DNA of 64,000 nucleotides from Topomyia yanbarensis (taxonomy: Eukaryota; Arthropoda; Insecta; Diptera; Culicidae): assembly GCF_030247195.1 (NCBI RefSeq), contig NC_080672.1, forward strand, positions 401,839,037-401,903,036, written 5' to 3'. Positions 11,150-23,060 of this stretch are shown here, in pieces. How positions within the stretch are numbered: position 1 is the stretch's first letter; each line of letters starts with the position of its first letter. The position numbers were made by a program, and so were the translations under genes. The notes below the pieces were generated by a model. The model did not search any database. It was not told where the DNA came from and saw only the letters and a list, made by a program, of their open reading frames with translations.

Positions 11150-11566
11150 GAGAGCAGAGTCTGCCCCAAAGTCGAGGCCATCTTAAAGATTCCCAGCAAC
11201 AGCACGCCTTTCGCGGCTAACATCGTTATCACATGTCACCAGTGTACAAAGACATGAATTCGTAGACTATTTCGTACCGCATCCCATCGATTTCTACCTC
11301 GGAGCCAATGCTTTTCGGACAGCCTAGCTTCTTACCAGCTACCAAAATTTATAGCGAGTAAGATTCTCGCAGATTTTCTTTTGGATGGCACAAATAATTC
11401 TTCCACTGCTCTGCGATCAACACCAGTAGAGTTGATGTAGTCTGCGAAGCCAAGAAGCGACATCTCGCAATGATGGTTCCGTACCTTTGCACACTCGATA
11501 TTCATATAGCACCTTCGAGTGCTATGTTAAAAATAGATTATGGAGTGCATTAACCTGCTTCAAGTA
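11150..11566 (-). pseudogene. RTE-type reverse transcriptase fragment
   Basis: Reading the minus strand, the order is: LEAG/NIALEG-like residues near 11560-11515; GFADYINSTGVDRRAVEE near 11460-11400, the RTE active-site block with the usual FADD changed to FADY; then EIDGMRYEIVYEF near 11320-11270; and a frameshifted tail matching CNNDVSRE. In intact RTE-clade ORF2 proteins this is the palm/thumb region after the catalytic YADD-like box. Stops and shifts make it dead. It abuts an inverted second fragment at 11595. Confidence 0.7.
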
Positions 11567-11591
11567 ATCTAGCGGCACAATCATCCGACTC

Positions 11592-11700
11592 GTTCGTAGA
11601 TAGTTTGAAGCAAGGTGATGCACTATTTAATCTATTTTTTAACATAGCACTTAAAATTGCAATACGAATATCTAATGTGCGAAGGTATACAAATCGTTCC
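11592..11700 (+). pseudogene. Second RTE fragment, head-to-head with the first
   Basis: The plus strand reads SFVDSLKQGDALFNLFFNIA, the conserved QGD..S.LLFNIAL block just before the active site of RTE-type reverse transcriptases, then degenerates. The minus-strand fragment at 11518-11566 encodes the same block, so about 50 bp on each side form a hairpin around a 38-nt centre. It is an inverted duplication of one part of the element, or two fragments inserted head to head. Confidence 0.65.
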
Positions 11701-11719
11701 AAATATTTTAACACTTTCT

Positions 11720-12400
11720 TTTGACCCATGAAGCATCATACCAATGCAGCCCATCGTGAGGTTTGGTGCCGCAACCCTGGTAAAGTAGCATGCCGTAAAA
11801 AAGTAATATTATGCAGAGTGAAATAATCGGCAAAGGTTGTGGTAATACAATATAAGAATTACAAAACTCTACGCGCTATGAAACAGTGGCTAAATCTCTT
11901 AAAACTATATTAAACCATTTCTACAATTCAAGAAATTATAAACGTAGTTTTCATTAATCGTTATATTTTGAACATACCGTGTACCGAATAATTTTTCTAG
12001 TTTAAAGTATTGAAAATAGAAAAAACTAACAGTCATTCAATGGAATAAAAGATTTTAACCTTCCTTAGATGTTGGAATCAAAATGAACTTTCAAATTTCG
12101 GTACGTTTTTCATCTAGAAGTTTGGAATTTGTAGACTTTTCCTTTTTCATGTAATGAAAGGATTTTAGAAAGAATTCAAATTGTTTGAAATGTTCAAGGG
12201 CAGTACAAAAAACGTTACGGCTAAGGTGTTTGCGGATTAAATTGACCCGGATTTCACATTTTCCAAGCAAATCTTTATGTTGCCAGCTGGTTGTGATTGA
12301 AATGGGTCATTGCCATATGATCAGTGATTTATATAGAGCAAGTTGTATGCGTCTGTAGCCTACGGAATTTCAGCTTGCTGTGTAAACCATGGAATATACT
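11720..12400. other. A+T-rich DNA, no gene seen
   Basis: No recognisable frame or repeat was found. Confidence 0.5.
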
Positions 12401-12409
12401 TTACGCAGC

Positions 12410-12790
12410 TACAACATACCTTTTTACCTCGCGGCTAACATCGTTATTACATGTCACTCGTCTTCCGAAGTATATTAACTCGTCGACAATCTCATACCAT
12501 ACTAAATCGATTTTCACTTCAAATCTTATACCGTTTGGACTCTCTCGCTCTCTCGACAATTCGTCTTATCAGAGTTTAAGCTAGTGCGAATCTCGCAGCC
12601 TACCTTTTAGAAAACACAAATGCCTCATCCACTGTTCAGCGATCAACATCAAGCATGTGAAAGCACGTGATGATAGTTTCGTTTCTTTGTTCGTCGGATT
12701 TTCGTATCGCACTTTCGAATACTAAGTTGAACAATCGATTGGATCGCCGTGTTCCAATTCATCTAATTCGCAAAGGAATCAGATGTCTCT
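12410..12790 (-). pseudogene. RTE-type reverse transcriptase fragment
   Basis: The minus strand encodes EVKIDLVWYEIVDELIYFG followed by RRVTCNNDVSREVKRYVVAA (about 12525-12410), a clear match to the VYLGTLVTCDNDVSREVKRR block of RTE-clade ORF2 downstream of the polymerase active site. Upstream (to about 12780) weaker, frameshifted similarity to the RRAVEEAF block continues. It is more diverged than the copy at 11.15-11.57 kb. This is a dead fragment with no endonuclease domain. Confidence 0.7.
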
Positions 12791-12959
12791 CTGGCTATTT
12801 AGAAGCTTTATGTGATCTATTCCGTGTTATATGAATCAGCTTAACCAGTTTGCTCGGAAAGCCATATGCAACCATGACCTGCCATGCCACTGTTCTTTTG
12901 GTTTCACTGCGAATTGGCTTGCTAAGCCAAACCAATTGTTTCGATTTCGCTAGTTCTCA

Positions 12960-13135
12960 CCAGTTTAAAATAAACTCCTACTCTTGCGGGACATAAAGCT
13001 TGACTAGGGGTTTGCTCCGGAATACAAGTTGTGTCTCCGTTTTTTTGGAGCTAGCTTAGTCCTGTCACGAGGTTAGTGTCGGATACAGATGAGAAAAAAA
13101 TTGAAATGCAAATTTCACAACTAATTCACTAAAGG
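12960..13135 (+). repeat. Diverged copy of palindromic hammerhead-like repeat
   Basis: TTAGTGTCGGATACAGATGA near 13072 and TTGAAATGCAAATTTC near 13101 align with the arm of the palindrome at 32939-33158. The CTGATGA and GAAA boxes are both mutated, so no ribozyme function is expected. Confidence 0.5.
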
Positions 13136-13139
13136 CGAT

Positions 13140-13530
13140 TTTCGTTAGACATTATTGATATCAAGTAACAATCAAATTCTTTTAATATTAAAATTGCAGT
13201 TATAAACGGTATTATAATTATAATCGTACTGAGAAAGAAAACATAAGAAAGCGTCGCAAAATCATAGCGAATGACAGCCGATCCGAGTTGTCGAAAAGCT
13301 TTGTTCTATAACCAGTGCACAAACAGCATTGTATCTTTGCCCCGGGTGCGTAGTAAAATTAATAATGCCTGTGCTATGAGATAACACAATTTCGATCGAC
13401 TTCAATAAAACTGATGTTATACCCACAGTTCAGGAGGTGGACCAACTGGTAAAAGTTAAAATGGACCCTATCCTCGCAGAAATTATGTAAGTTCAGCTAC
13501 ACCGTGTTTAAAACTGTGTTTCTATTACGT
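13140..13530. other. A+T-rich DNA, possible 5' part of retroelement
   Basis: No gene is recognisable. It lies directly upstream of the ORF1-only retroelement copy and may hold its 5' untranslated region, but it does not resemble the 5' region of the other copies. Confidence 0.3.
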
Positions 13531-13536
13531 TTAGAA

Positions 13537-14029
13537 GTGTAGAAAAAACAGAAAACTTCATTGCAAAGAACAACATGCAACACAAGGACGAATTATATAA
13601 CATCAAATTGAAGGTGCCCGTGTATATGAAAGATGACATGGTTGACGTTCGTATCCATGATCTGGCACCGCGTACTAAGCAAGATTACATCAAACGAATT
13701 CTGTCGCAATACGGAGAAGTGAAATCTATTACGTATGACATTTGGAGAAATTTTTTCACCGGTATTCCCAACGGCCTTCATATTGTGAGAATGTGAGTGA
13801 CTAAACCAATACCTTCGTACATGACTCTCGAATGAAAATCACTGAAGGATAGCGTAACCTGTAAGCAAACAACAATGATCACATATCTCGGGCAGACCCC
13901 TACATGCCAATTCTGTAACCAGACAACCCACTATGGAAAAACGTGCGCCGAAGCAACTACACACCTAAAAAGAATGAAATTTAAACGACATGTAAATCAA
14001 CACGAATGTAAAAATACAGAGCTTGAATA
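13537..14029 (+). pseudogene. Non-LTR retroelement ORF1 (RRM-like part and zinc knuckle), copy 1
   Basis: The translation reads KLKVPVYMKDDMVDVRIHDL, then PRTKQDYIKRILSQYGEV and IPNGLHIVRM, the pattern of the nucleic-acid-binding domain in ORF1 (gag-like) proteins of non-LTR retrotransposons. After in-frame stops it continues to a CCHC zinc knuckle CQFCNQTTHYGKTC (13915-13956) with all four metal ligands present (CX2CX4HX4C). ORF1 proteins coat element RNA and act as chaperones in target-primed reverse transcription. Copies 2 (28.17-29.39 kb) and 3 (38.9-42.5 kb) share the same domains and the same 3' tail with no ORF2. Stop codons make this copy inactive. Confidence 0.75.
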
Positions 14030-14039
14030 AATAATTTAA

Positions 14040-14365
14040 TTGAAAATGAAGTTGAATTCGATGCACTCAATGGGAGCATCAAAAAGCATGTGATTTAACA
14101 CTTTCGTTCGTGTGATATTACATGTCAATCGTTTTACAGCAATATTGAATTAAAAATACAAAAAAAGGCATTTGTTTACCGTTTAATGAAACTGTAATTT
14201 CTAATCAACGTGTGAAATTATAATATATTTATAGTGGAACTTAATTTTGCATTTATATTCATGCTCCAATTATGTGCATGAAAATAAATTTAAAATTACA
14301 AAATATTTTTTTCTGTGTAGTCAATACTCATCTCATACAGCTAACTCAATCAAGCAGCCATCTAC
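14040..14365. other. A+T-rich insertion within ORF1 element copy 1
   Basis: This part has no counterpart in copy 2, where knuckle and C-terminal tail are close together. It is very A+T-rich with no frame, and is probably a later insertion. Its boundaries are not sharp. Confidence 0.4.
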
Positions 14366-14790
14366 TCTTACATAGATAAACCAAGAACAACAACCCAATT
14401 AACCAATAATGAAGGAACAGTGACCACGGCAACCACTCCCAAATCAACAACTAGCATCACCAATAAAGAAGCAAATACCGATGGAGACGGATTTACATCA
14501 GCGAGCAGTAAGAGCAAGAAATAAATAAGAACTTCTGACGGTGAACCACAAGAACGCAGTACCGATGATGAAATGGATGTTAACGATAACGCGAGAGAAG
14601 GCAGACTGGATGACCCCCGAGTTACGACGAATAAGGCAGCCAAGGAAAAGGATCTCAACTGCGTCAACAAGATCTGGCAGACAGCACTCTTAGTATTTTT
14701 TTTTAAAGTTCTACGTATTTTAAAAACTTAAAAGATCCACGGCTCAGATGTGTTGACACTTTGAGCTATGTCAAATAAATCTAAAAAAAT
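14366..14790 (+). pseudogene. ORF1 C-terminal tail and 3' end of ORF1-only element, copy 1
   Basis: The frame carries a hydrophilic tail (ITNKEANTDGDGFTSASSKS, a stop, then TSDGEPQERSTDDEMDVN) that parallels the C-terminus of copy 2 (NDDGFTLVTRKCKKQERTSG and following). The 3' untranslated end has GATCCACGGCTC near 14734, GTCAAATAAA near 14769 (AATAAA poly(A) signal) and an A-rich run. The element ends here without an endonuclease or reverse transcriptase. Confidence 0.65.
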
Positions 14791-14799
14791 AATTACGTG

Positions 14800-16500
14800 G
14801 CGAAAGCTGTGATAAAGAAAAATATATATTACTTTGTAATCAAACATTCTACCTTTCATACAAGAAGTGCACTGAGATCTGTTCACGAAATATTGGAATG
14901 GAAATTAGAACTAGATAGTGAGTTAGCAAGTTTACTTCCAACATTCAGATATTGAACGTTGATTTTCCGTATAGACCAAATTACGTTGCATCAATAATTT
15001 AAACCATTTTTGAGTTTACATGAATTCTTCATTTTTACCCAAGCACCCTGCTGATGGTATGTATAAGGGATCAGTTACCCTATATGTTTATTCAAGTGAA
15101 CGCGTGTCACATCCCCCCGTACAGGGCTCCGCCATCAAAGTCAACGGTTTAAACAAAAACTTCACAGCCACACCGTTCGCAGCTCTGGGAAGTCACCCTC
15201 CTCGGAGCAAATGTTTAGCGAAAAGCTTAGCAGGCGTTGTTTGTCGTATCACACCCCGGGATTAGCGATCCAGCTGTCGCCGGAGTTTGGTTTCAAGTGC
15301 AAATTGCATATGCAACTAATGGGCATGATAAGAGAATTTATGGCATCAATAGATTTGCAACTACTCGCAATAGTTGCGGACATTTTTCAACAGGTTTAGA
15401 ATAGTCGCGTTTAAAAAACTTGAACCGAAAATGGAATCGATTCACAGTGAAACGATAAGCTGTCATAGTTGTAAACATATTCTCCATTTTGTAGGTTATC
15501 ACTGATAACGAGCTGAAGCGGTAGAAGCTTATCGATCGGGAATCGCGCGGTCAAGCAAAACTAGCTTTTTTAACACGAACCGGTTACATAGGTAGCTACA
15601 TGAAAGTTCAGATTGTGTTGCTTCCAGAGTGACATACCAATAGCTTTGGCATAATGATGAATTCCATCAACCCGCACAAGATCTTAATCTAGATCGAATC
15701 TGATCTACATTGTCGATTGAAACGACGATCAGGTAGTGGAAGAATGGTACTAATATGATTTTCCATCTTAAAAGATTTAATTTTCCATCTATCTGTATTG
15801 CGCAGCTGACAATTCTCGTCTCGATGGCGGCTGTCTTTAACAACGAGGAAGCGTACCTCTCAGACAGACAGCTCAATTAAATGTACATGCACATTGCACT
15901 GCGTATATTTTAGCTCTATTTTATGGGCAACCTTCAACTGTACGCTGGCAGTGAAATGGAGAAATTATTGCAACGGACATGGTCGGTCGGCAGATGAAAT
16001 CATTTTTTCAGTTTGAAGTTTTGAAATTAGAAAAGTTGCGAACAATTTCAGTTGTTTTAGCACAAGCTTGAAATAATTTTTAAAATGTTTTAGCACAAAC
16101 TAAAAAAATTTTCGTATTTTTTTCTTCACGCAATTATAAGGTAAATTAAGATCGCGTTATCTTAATAAAACTGGTTGTGAAGCATACAAAATAAAGTAAT
16201 TTTGTGGCAGGTGTGCGACATTTTTTTTTTTCATAATGGCTGAATGAAACTTTATGTAACGTTCCTTGCAAGCCAAGAATATAGTTATACGTAGAGTTAA
16301 GCTGTTTCTAGTTTATAAGGTTCACACTTTTCACAGGCACTTAAAGTTGCTTCACAACACCCTGAAATTTTGAATCGAATTCGCAATATTTAAGTACAAA
16401 ATCCAACGTCAGAAAAAAAACAAAATTGGTCCAATCCTCTTACGGAAATAAAAACAACATTCAAGAATCAGTAATCTATCAAATGATGCAACAATCATAA
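14800..16500. other. Long non-repetitive stretch, no gene resolved
   Basis: Short frames near 15020-15400 contain no recognisable domain and no convincing exon borders. The remainder is A+T-rich. No inverted or tandem repeat was noticed. Confidence 0.45.
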
Positions 16501-16503
16501 CAA

Positions 16504-16674
16504 GGGGCGGGCATAGCGTAGTTAGTAAATCGATTGCCTTGTACGCAGCTCACCTGTGTTCGATTCCCAATCCCGTACATAGGGTTAGAAATTTTTGTAA
16601 AGAGAATTATCTAACCCGAAAAGGTCGCGAATGATAATTAGGTTAAAACCTCTTAAATCGAAATTTAAAAAAAA
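16504..16674 (+). mobile_element. tRNA-derived SINE, plus strand
   Basis: Starts GGGGCGGGCATAGCGTAGTT. The A box TAGCGTAGTTAGT and B box TGTTCGATTCC lie at tRNA-like spacing, followed by CCCGTACATAGGGTTAGAAA, GAGAATTATCTAACCCG, GAATGATAATTAGG and GGTTAAAACCTC, ending in an A-rich tail. Block order matches the minus-strand copy at 8655-8817. Pol III promoter boxes look usable, but activity cannot be judged. Confidence 0.75.
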
Positions 16675-16679
16675 TGATC

Positions 16680-17280
16680 ATCACATTCCAAAATAAAACA
16701 GCACCCTAACAAAGATATCTTATTTTTTTTTTTTAATTTTTGATCAGGTTTAGAATTAATTTACTTCTCAGTGGAGCGGTCTACTTACTTTTTTATTGAA
16801 AAACGCCGGGCAGTATGATGCACCAGTTTTGCATTTTCTTTCTTTTTTCTGAACTTCTCTATTATGTGGGAGTAACGTTCATGCAATGGGCGTTGCATAC
16901 AATGCAAAGAAATGCTCCTTCGTCGGTCGGACAGTAGACCACCAATCAGGGTACAGGTAATGATTACTTTTATAAAATAAATTGTTGTAGTAATTTATAG
17001 TAATTGAACTTTGGGGAATTAGTTAGCAAATTATTGTGCATATTTAGGAAAAATCAAAATATTTCATTCAGTACGTCATTCATTCAAAATCGGCTGAAAA
17101 TTGGCGGAATTGTTCACATCCTGTACTACAACAGATATTCACGTTTAAAAACTCGGTCGGAAAAATTCTGCTTTTCAACTACATCGTGTATTTTTGGGAT
17201 ATAATTATTTTACTTTTACGTGTAATGCAAAGAAGGGAACTAACTACAATTTTAGATTTGTGTAAATATTAGAGTATTCT
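16680..17280. other. A+T-rich DNA, no gene seen
   Basis: Short homopolymer runs and unrecognised short frames only. Confidence 0.5.
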
Positions 17281-19600
17281 ATTCTGAATTCTGAAGCTGA
17301 CCCCCTAAGTATTATCTTAAGACTTCTAAACTTTTGCTCAAATATTTCCAATGAAATTCTTTGTAATCTTCTGGAATCTTCTGAAATTTACTGAAATCTG
17401 AAACCTTATAGAATATTTTAAAAAATTTAAATCCACTGAAATTTTCTAAATTTCCTTCTGAATGTTTTTGAACCTTCTGGAATGTTTTAAAATCACTAGA
17501 AATCTCTTTACATTTTCTAAAACCTGTCTTTTCTGGAGACTTCTGAAATTTGATACTTTTTGAAATCTACTGAAATTTACTAAAATCTTGTGAAATTTCC
17601 CCAAAATCTTCCAAAATTTCCTAAAAACTTTTGAAATTTTCTGAACTCTTCTAAGCTCTTCTGGAATCTACAGAAATTTTCTGAAATTTTATGCAATCAT
17701 CTGAAACCTTTCTAGAAAATTTAAAAATCTTCTGAAAATTTCCTTAATTTTTCCGAACTCTTTTGAAATTTTTCCGAATTCTTTTGAAAAATTCAGAAAT
17801 TTTCTTAAATGCTCTGAACATTTCTGAAATTTTTGGAAATTTTCTGAAAGCTTCTATAATTTTCTGAAATCTCGTAAACTTTTCTGAGATCCTCAGAAAT
17901 TTTCGGAAATCTTCAAACATTTTTAGGAATCTACAGGAATCTTCATAAATCTTCACAACGAGGATGAAGATGAACTGTGACAAGCATATTCGACATCCAC
18001 TGTGCAATGGCAGTGCTGCCAATACAGCAAGTATAAGCAGCATTAGCAGGGGGTAAGCAGCATTAGCAGGGGGTTAGAGACTAAGTGATTAAGTCTTCAC
18101 CTCACGCGTTTGACTATATTCGTTGAGTTCGGCAAATGTGTGTGTTCTTATGAGTCTGTGTATGTGTGTATATATGTTACCAACAATCGCATATCGGTTA
18201 CTCGAAAATAACCGAACCGATTTTCTAAAACTAAATTTCAAATGAAAGTTATAGGTTGCTACTGAATTTATTTCTGATACGACATCCGGCTCCGGAGAAA
18301 TCTTCAAAAATCTTTAGAAATCATCAGAAATCTTTAGAAAACATTAAAAATCTTCAGAAATAATCAGAAATCTTCAGAAATCTTCAGAAATCTTCGGAAA
18401 TTTTCAGGAATCTTCAGAATTCTTCAGAAATTTTTCGAAGTCATCAGAAATCTTTAGAAAGTATCAGAAATCTTCGAGAATCTTCAGAAATCTTCAGAGA
18501 TCTTCAAATATTTTCAGATATCTTCAGAAATCTTCAGAAATCTTCAGAAATCTTCAGAAATCTTCAGAAATCTTCAGAAATCTTCAGAAATCTTCAGAAA
18601 TCTTCAGAAATCTTCAGAAATCTTCAGAAATCTTCAGAAATCTTCAGAAATCTTCAGAAATTTTCAGAAATCTTCAGAAATCTTCAGAAATCTTCAGAAA
18701 TCTTCAGAAATCTTCAGAAATCTTCAGAAATCTTCAGAAATCTTCAGAAATCTTCAGAAATCTTCAGAAATCTTCAGAAATCTTCAGAAATCTTCAGAAA
18801 TCTTCAGAAATCTTCAGAAATCTTCAAAAATCTTCAGAAATCTTCAGAAATCTTCAGAAATCTTCAGAAATCTTCAGAAATCTTCAGAAATCTTCAGAAA
18901 TCTTCAAAAATCTTCAGAAATCTTCAGAAATCTTCAGAAATCTTCAGAAATCTTCAGAAATCTTCAGAAATCTTCAGAAATCTTCAGAAATCTTCAGAAA
19001 TCTTCAGAAATCTTCAGAAATCTTCAGAAATCTTCAGAAATCTTCAGAAATCTTCAGAAATCTTTTTAAATGTTCTGAATTTTTCTGAAATTTTCCTAAA
19101 ACTTCTAAAATTTGCTAAAATCTTCAGAAATTTTTGAAATATTCGGAAATCTTCATCAATCTACATCAATATTCAGAAATCTACTGAAATCTTCTGAATA
19201 CTTCTGAAATTATCTGAAATCTTCTTAATTCTTCAGAAATTTTCAAGAATCTTCACAAATCTTCATAAAACTTCACAAATATTCAAAAATCTTCTAAGCG
19301 TTTCAGCATTGTTCTGAAAAGTTCTGAATTTATCTGAAATCTTCTGAAAAATTCTAAAAATTCCTTAAACCTTTTAAAATTTTCTGAGGCCTGGAAATTT
19401 TTAAAATCTTTTGAAATCGAAATTTCTGTAATTTTTTATGGTTATATAAAAACCGATTTTTTTAAATTTTGTGGAAAAATTTCTGAAATTTATCGAAATC
19501 TTTTTTTCTAAATCTTCTATACTCTTCTGAGATGTTCTGAAATATTCCGACATTTTCTGAAATTTTCTTAAATCTTCTCTGCACTCGACGCATAATTGTC
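17280..19600. repeat. Decamer satellite, degenerate flanks and homogeneous core
   Basis: The region is built from a 10-bp word, TCTTCAGAAA or its close relatives. The core at about 18491-19060 is nearly perfect for more than 50 consecutive units with rare single-base variants. The flanks (17280-17960 and 19070-19600) are strongly diverged, where the word reads mainly TTCTGAAATC, its inverted-sense relative. A fragment of an unrelated dispersed repeat interrupts the left side at 18085-18300. The pattern suggests an old satellite whose centre was recently re-amplified. Confidence 0.9.
18085..18300 (+). repeat. Fragment of dispersed ~330-bp-unit repeat
   Basis: Phrases TTCGTTGAGTTCGGCAAATG, a short GT-rich tail, GAACCGATTTTCTAAAACTA, TTTCAAATGAAAG and CGACATCCGGCTCCGG follow the order of the dispersed repeat at 35.2-38.7 kb. 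Confidence 0.65.
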
Positions 19601-19739
19601 CTATATGTATAGAGAATCCCACAGCACATGGGACAGTTATGCGTACAGTAGTTGTGCAAAAAACCCAAGCGTGATGTCCCGCAAGAAAAAGAAAATTATT
19701 AGTTTCCAACCAAAAATTTTTTTAGAAAAAATAAGCCTT

Positions 19740-19935
19740 AGTGTATTTTGCGTACTGTATTGGTTGTTACGCCGAATCGAGCTTCGATTTCAAGAGTTCC
19801 CTTTTTTCTAAGCGGAACATCTTACTTGACAAGGAGTTTGCTCATGAACACACATATTGGTCGGCTCCAAATTAGTGACGGATTCTGATGAGACGAAGTC
19901 GAAACGCAAATTCAAAAACTAATTTAGTTATAAGT
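19740..19935 (+). repeat. Palindromic repeat copy with intact hammerhead-like core
   Basis: At 19885-19904 it reads CTGATGAGACGAAGTCGAAA: the CTGATGA box, a GAC/GTC stem II with a GAA loop, and the GAAA box of a hammerhead ribozyme. Downstream ACGCAAA could pair over 7 bp with TTTGCGT at 19747-19753, where the following A would be the cleavage-site nucleotide. A convincing stem I was not found in this copy. See the fuller palindromic copy at 32939-33158. Confidence 0.55.
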
Positions 19936-19939
19936 TTTG

Positions 19940-20785
19940 TGCCCCTTGTACGCGAAAGTTTTGTTACCCAATTTTTTCCTTAGGGCAGCAAAATTGGTAG
20001 CTGTCGAAATGTTTCTTATTTAGGAGAAGTATAACTTAGTTCTTTGGTTTGTTTTTCTCTGTATGCTCAAAAATTTGTCCATGAGCGTCTAATTCCTCTT
20101 GTTTTACAATTTTACTTTTATATCAGTAGTTACAAACCAGTTTTATAAACTCGCCAGCCGTTGTATATCGGCAGATTGCCAGTGAGGTTCCTATGTATTG
20201 GCATCTATAGCTATTAAACTGTGATAAGTTATTTTTTATCTTCTCCCAATCGCTTTCTAGATCTGAGTTCGCACTTTAGTTTGTCTCATCGTCCGATAAT
20301 TACGGGTGATTGCTGGCGGCTGTTTCATGTTGATGCTAAAGATGATGTTTATTAGGACTTAAATTTATTGCGATCATATAAAATCACTAACAACGTTGAT
20401 TATGACGAGCATGTTTTATGATGTAATTTTCTTTATAAAACAAGAATAAGTCTACCGGGCACTAGGAGTGTTGCTTCAGTGTTCTTCTTATCGAATAGCA
20501 TCATAGAAGAATCTCCGTAATAGAGTCAATCAGATGAAAATAACACAATCGAAACCTTCTGGATTTATTGAATTCTAGTTTTGTACAATAACTCAGGCGA
20601 TAACCGAAACAACACCAACAACCAGCAACCCAATCGGAGAAAAATTGCGCGTTTGGTATAAGATGTTTTAGAAACGGGTTCGTTGTTTCTCATACGGTAT
20701 GGCATTGGATTGTAAACAATTTACAAAATGTGATTCAAGCATCTGATCCGGAAATTATGGAAGTTTTATTTCGAAATTCCAGCCA
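19940..20785. other. A+T-rich DNA, no gene seen
   Basis: No recognisable frame or repeat. Confidence 0.45.
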
Positions 20786-21942
20786 GCACATGTAGCATGC
20801 TGATAGATTAACGTCACTTCGTTGCTTTTTTTTTGGATAAAACAACCCAGAGCCGGCGGAATGCGTGGGTGGTATGGGTAGTACTACCCACTCGAAAATT
20901 ACCGAGGGGGGAATTACCCACTCGAAAGTTTGGAACAAATTAAAACCTGAGATTAACCACGTATGTGTTTTTTTTCTCACAAAATTCTTGCGTTGGAAAT
21001 CCTCGATGTAAAACAATTGCATATTTTTATTGAGATATAAATTTCTTTGCTTTACAATTTAAATTTCTTGAGAATAATTAAGATTTGTTCGAAATTTGGA
21101 ATCATTTATTATATTTATACTCATGGAAATACATTTTGATACATCTACATCTTAAAACAATGAGTTCAGATCGATAGACAAAAAACATTAATATTCAATT
21201 TTATTCAGACTATGGGATGCAGTTAGAAATATTTTTAAGGATAATATAAACAATTTGTAATTTTTTAACATGAATAATCATTTGATTAAAAATTGAAGCA
21301 AGGAGAAACAATCACTAGACAATCAGTAGACTTTGTATATGGAAGGCAAAAGATTGTTGATCCCAACATCAGAGAACAATAAGAAAAAAATGACAAGGAA
21401 AAAAAGTTAAACTAGTAGCTTTGCGGCAAACGGAAGATCACTATCAGGACATCTTGAACCGGATCGCCAACTGGCCTCCTTGGATCCGCTTGGAACTTTT
21501 GGGATCGGATTTGCAGGTACCTGTTAGTAAGTCAACCAAAAGAGTAGATATAAATAAATTTGGAGGTTAGCCTGCATATCTCGGACTAGAACCAGGCCGA
21601 AGGGATTCGTTTAACGCAGACCAGGCACTACACAACTAGAAAAAATCGTGTAAATTTATGTCTCTTGACCATGACTGTACGAGTATCAAAAATGAAATAG
21701 TTTTACATTTGATTTTAATTTAACATGTCGTTGAACTTTGCGAGTCACGTAATTTTACTCCACATATGGCGTTTGTTTAAAATATGTAATTTTATGGCAC
21801 TGCGCTTCGAAAGTACATCTTTCATGGAAAATTAAATAGAACACGGTTATATTTCGTCATTTCGTCAATTACGGTTTGTTAGATTGTGGTAAGTTTCGAA
21901 ATACCTCAACGGTAAAATTTGTTTTTTTTTGTGTGTAGAACA

Positions 21943-22110
21943 CTAGGCGCACGACCAGACAACATGTTTAATGTCGCGATAGCCGTCATCGCAAGCGCAG
22001 CGAACGCTCTTTACGACCCTAATACGCCGGAGATGCGCATTCAACGTATAATGATTAGACATGACCCGAGATGCCACCTGAAGGAAGTCACGACGTTCAT
22101 CCGTCCTTTT
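21943..22110 (-). pseudogene. Non-LTR ORF2 C-terminus with zinc-finger motif
   Basis: The minus strand reads 55 codons to a stop and contains SNHYTLNAHLRRI followed by CACDDGYRDIKHVVWSC. That is the CxC...H...C finger at the carboxyl end of reverse transcriptases in several non-LTR clades (Jockey/R1/I-like), usually seen as CACG.GY.DIEHVVWSC. All putative metal ligands are present. With the fragments at 22.6-23.9 kb, in the same orientation and correct order, it probably belongs to one element whose polymerase core was deleted. A second copy of this finger is at 54466-54540. Confidence 0.7.
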
Positions 22111-22635
22111 TAACCAAGGTTGGTTGATGCCTTTGGGATTCCTAAACTTCTATTATCCCACAAAATTTGCCAATTTTCGAGCGTGCTCTAACTCTAAATC
22201 TAACTGAAAAATTCGTTAAAGCTGCGCGATGTTTCACAAATATTACCTTCTAATGCCTAAGTGTCCGCCTTCTCATTACCATTCTAATCTAAGTGTCACT
22301 TTTCTTATTACCCGGAATAGATTAATGCGAATGAACTCAAACTAATATTTGTATCAGGCAATCCGAAACGATTTCAATATAAAGAATCTAGGCTCCCATA
22401 TTCTCTCCGGGAAAATAAGGAGTGTTTTCCATGCTCCATCGATCGACGCCCCTCTTTGGAACTGTAACGATGTAGACATGGTCGTAGGTAACTATAAAAC
22501 CATAAGTTTTGTGGGGAAAATGCTTAGCGCGAATATCTTTTCTGTCAGATAAATTTGTGTGTCTGAAGAATAATTATTACGTTTATGTGCATTATTATAA
22601 TTTCATCGCGAAACGTCCATCATATGAATGTGAAT

Positions 22636-22941
22636 TTACATGGAATGCTGTTGTCGCCGTGTATTCCGATCAAAGGTCGAATCGAGTACACGACGTAGGG
22701 CCCAGCTGCTAGACGAAATATTGTTTCTCTCTAATCCGTTGACAAACCGGTGCCAATAACCGCGTTTTTCAGTTTGCATCAAGTTTTTTATTTGCGTTTC
22801 TAACGTCGCGTATATTCGGAAAAATTTAGGCGATCTGACGTTCAAAAAATCCTCATAGGACCTTTTCGCATACAATTCTGAGCACTCTCTGCCCACAACG
22901 GAGTGGGAAATTGTCCACGATTGTTCACGCCAGGTGTTCAT
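22636..22941 (-). pseudogene. Non-LTR ORF2 linker between endonuclease and reverse transcriptase
   Basis: The 101-codon minus-strand frame contains FRIYATLETQIKNLMQTEK followed by RGYWHRFVNGLERN. I recognise this helical linker (KRGYWRRFVDGL pattern) as the part of ORF2 between endonuclease and polymerase in Jockey/I-like mosquito elements. It is open but short, and the polymerase that should follow is missing. The finger at 21.94-22.11 kb lies next on the same strand. Confidence 0.55.
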
Positions 22942-23060
22942 TTCGTCTGACCTTTAATCTCAGTGTAGAAAAACAAGCCAGTAAAAAAGTTGCACACTGT
23001 CACCGGAGGAATTTCTCATTTTGATTCGATTATTTCAGATATAGTGGACGCGTAGCTCTT

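Noticed and set aside
16504..16674. Possible functional tRNA gene
   Set aside because: A and B boxes are present, but no acceptor or anticodon stem folds and the same unit with its non-tRNA tail recurs at 8655-8817; it is a SINE.
18491..19060. Regular repeats that could be mistaken for a CRISPR array
   Set aside because: The unit is 10 bp with no spacers, in an insect-type genome; it is a satellite.
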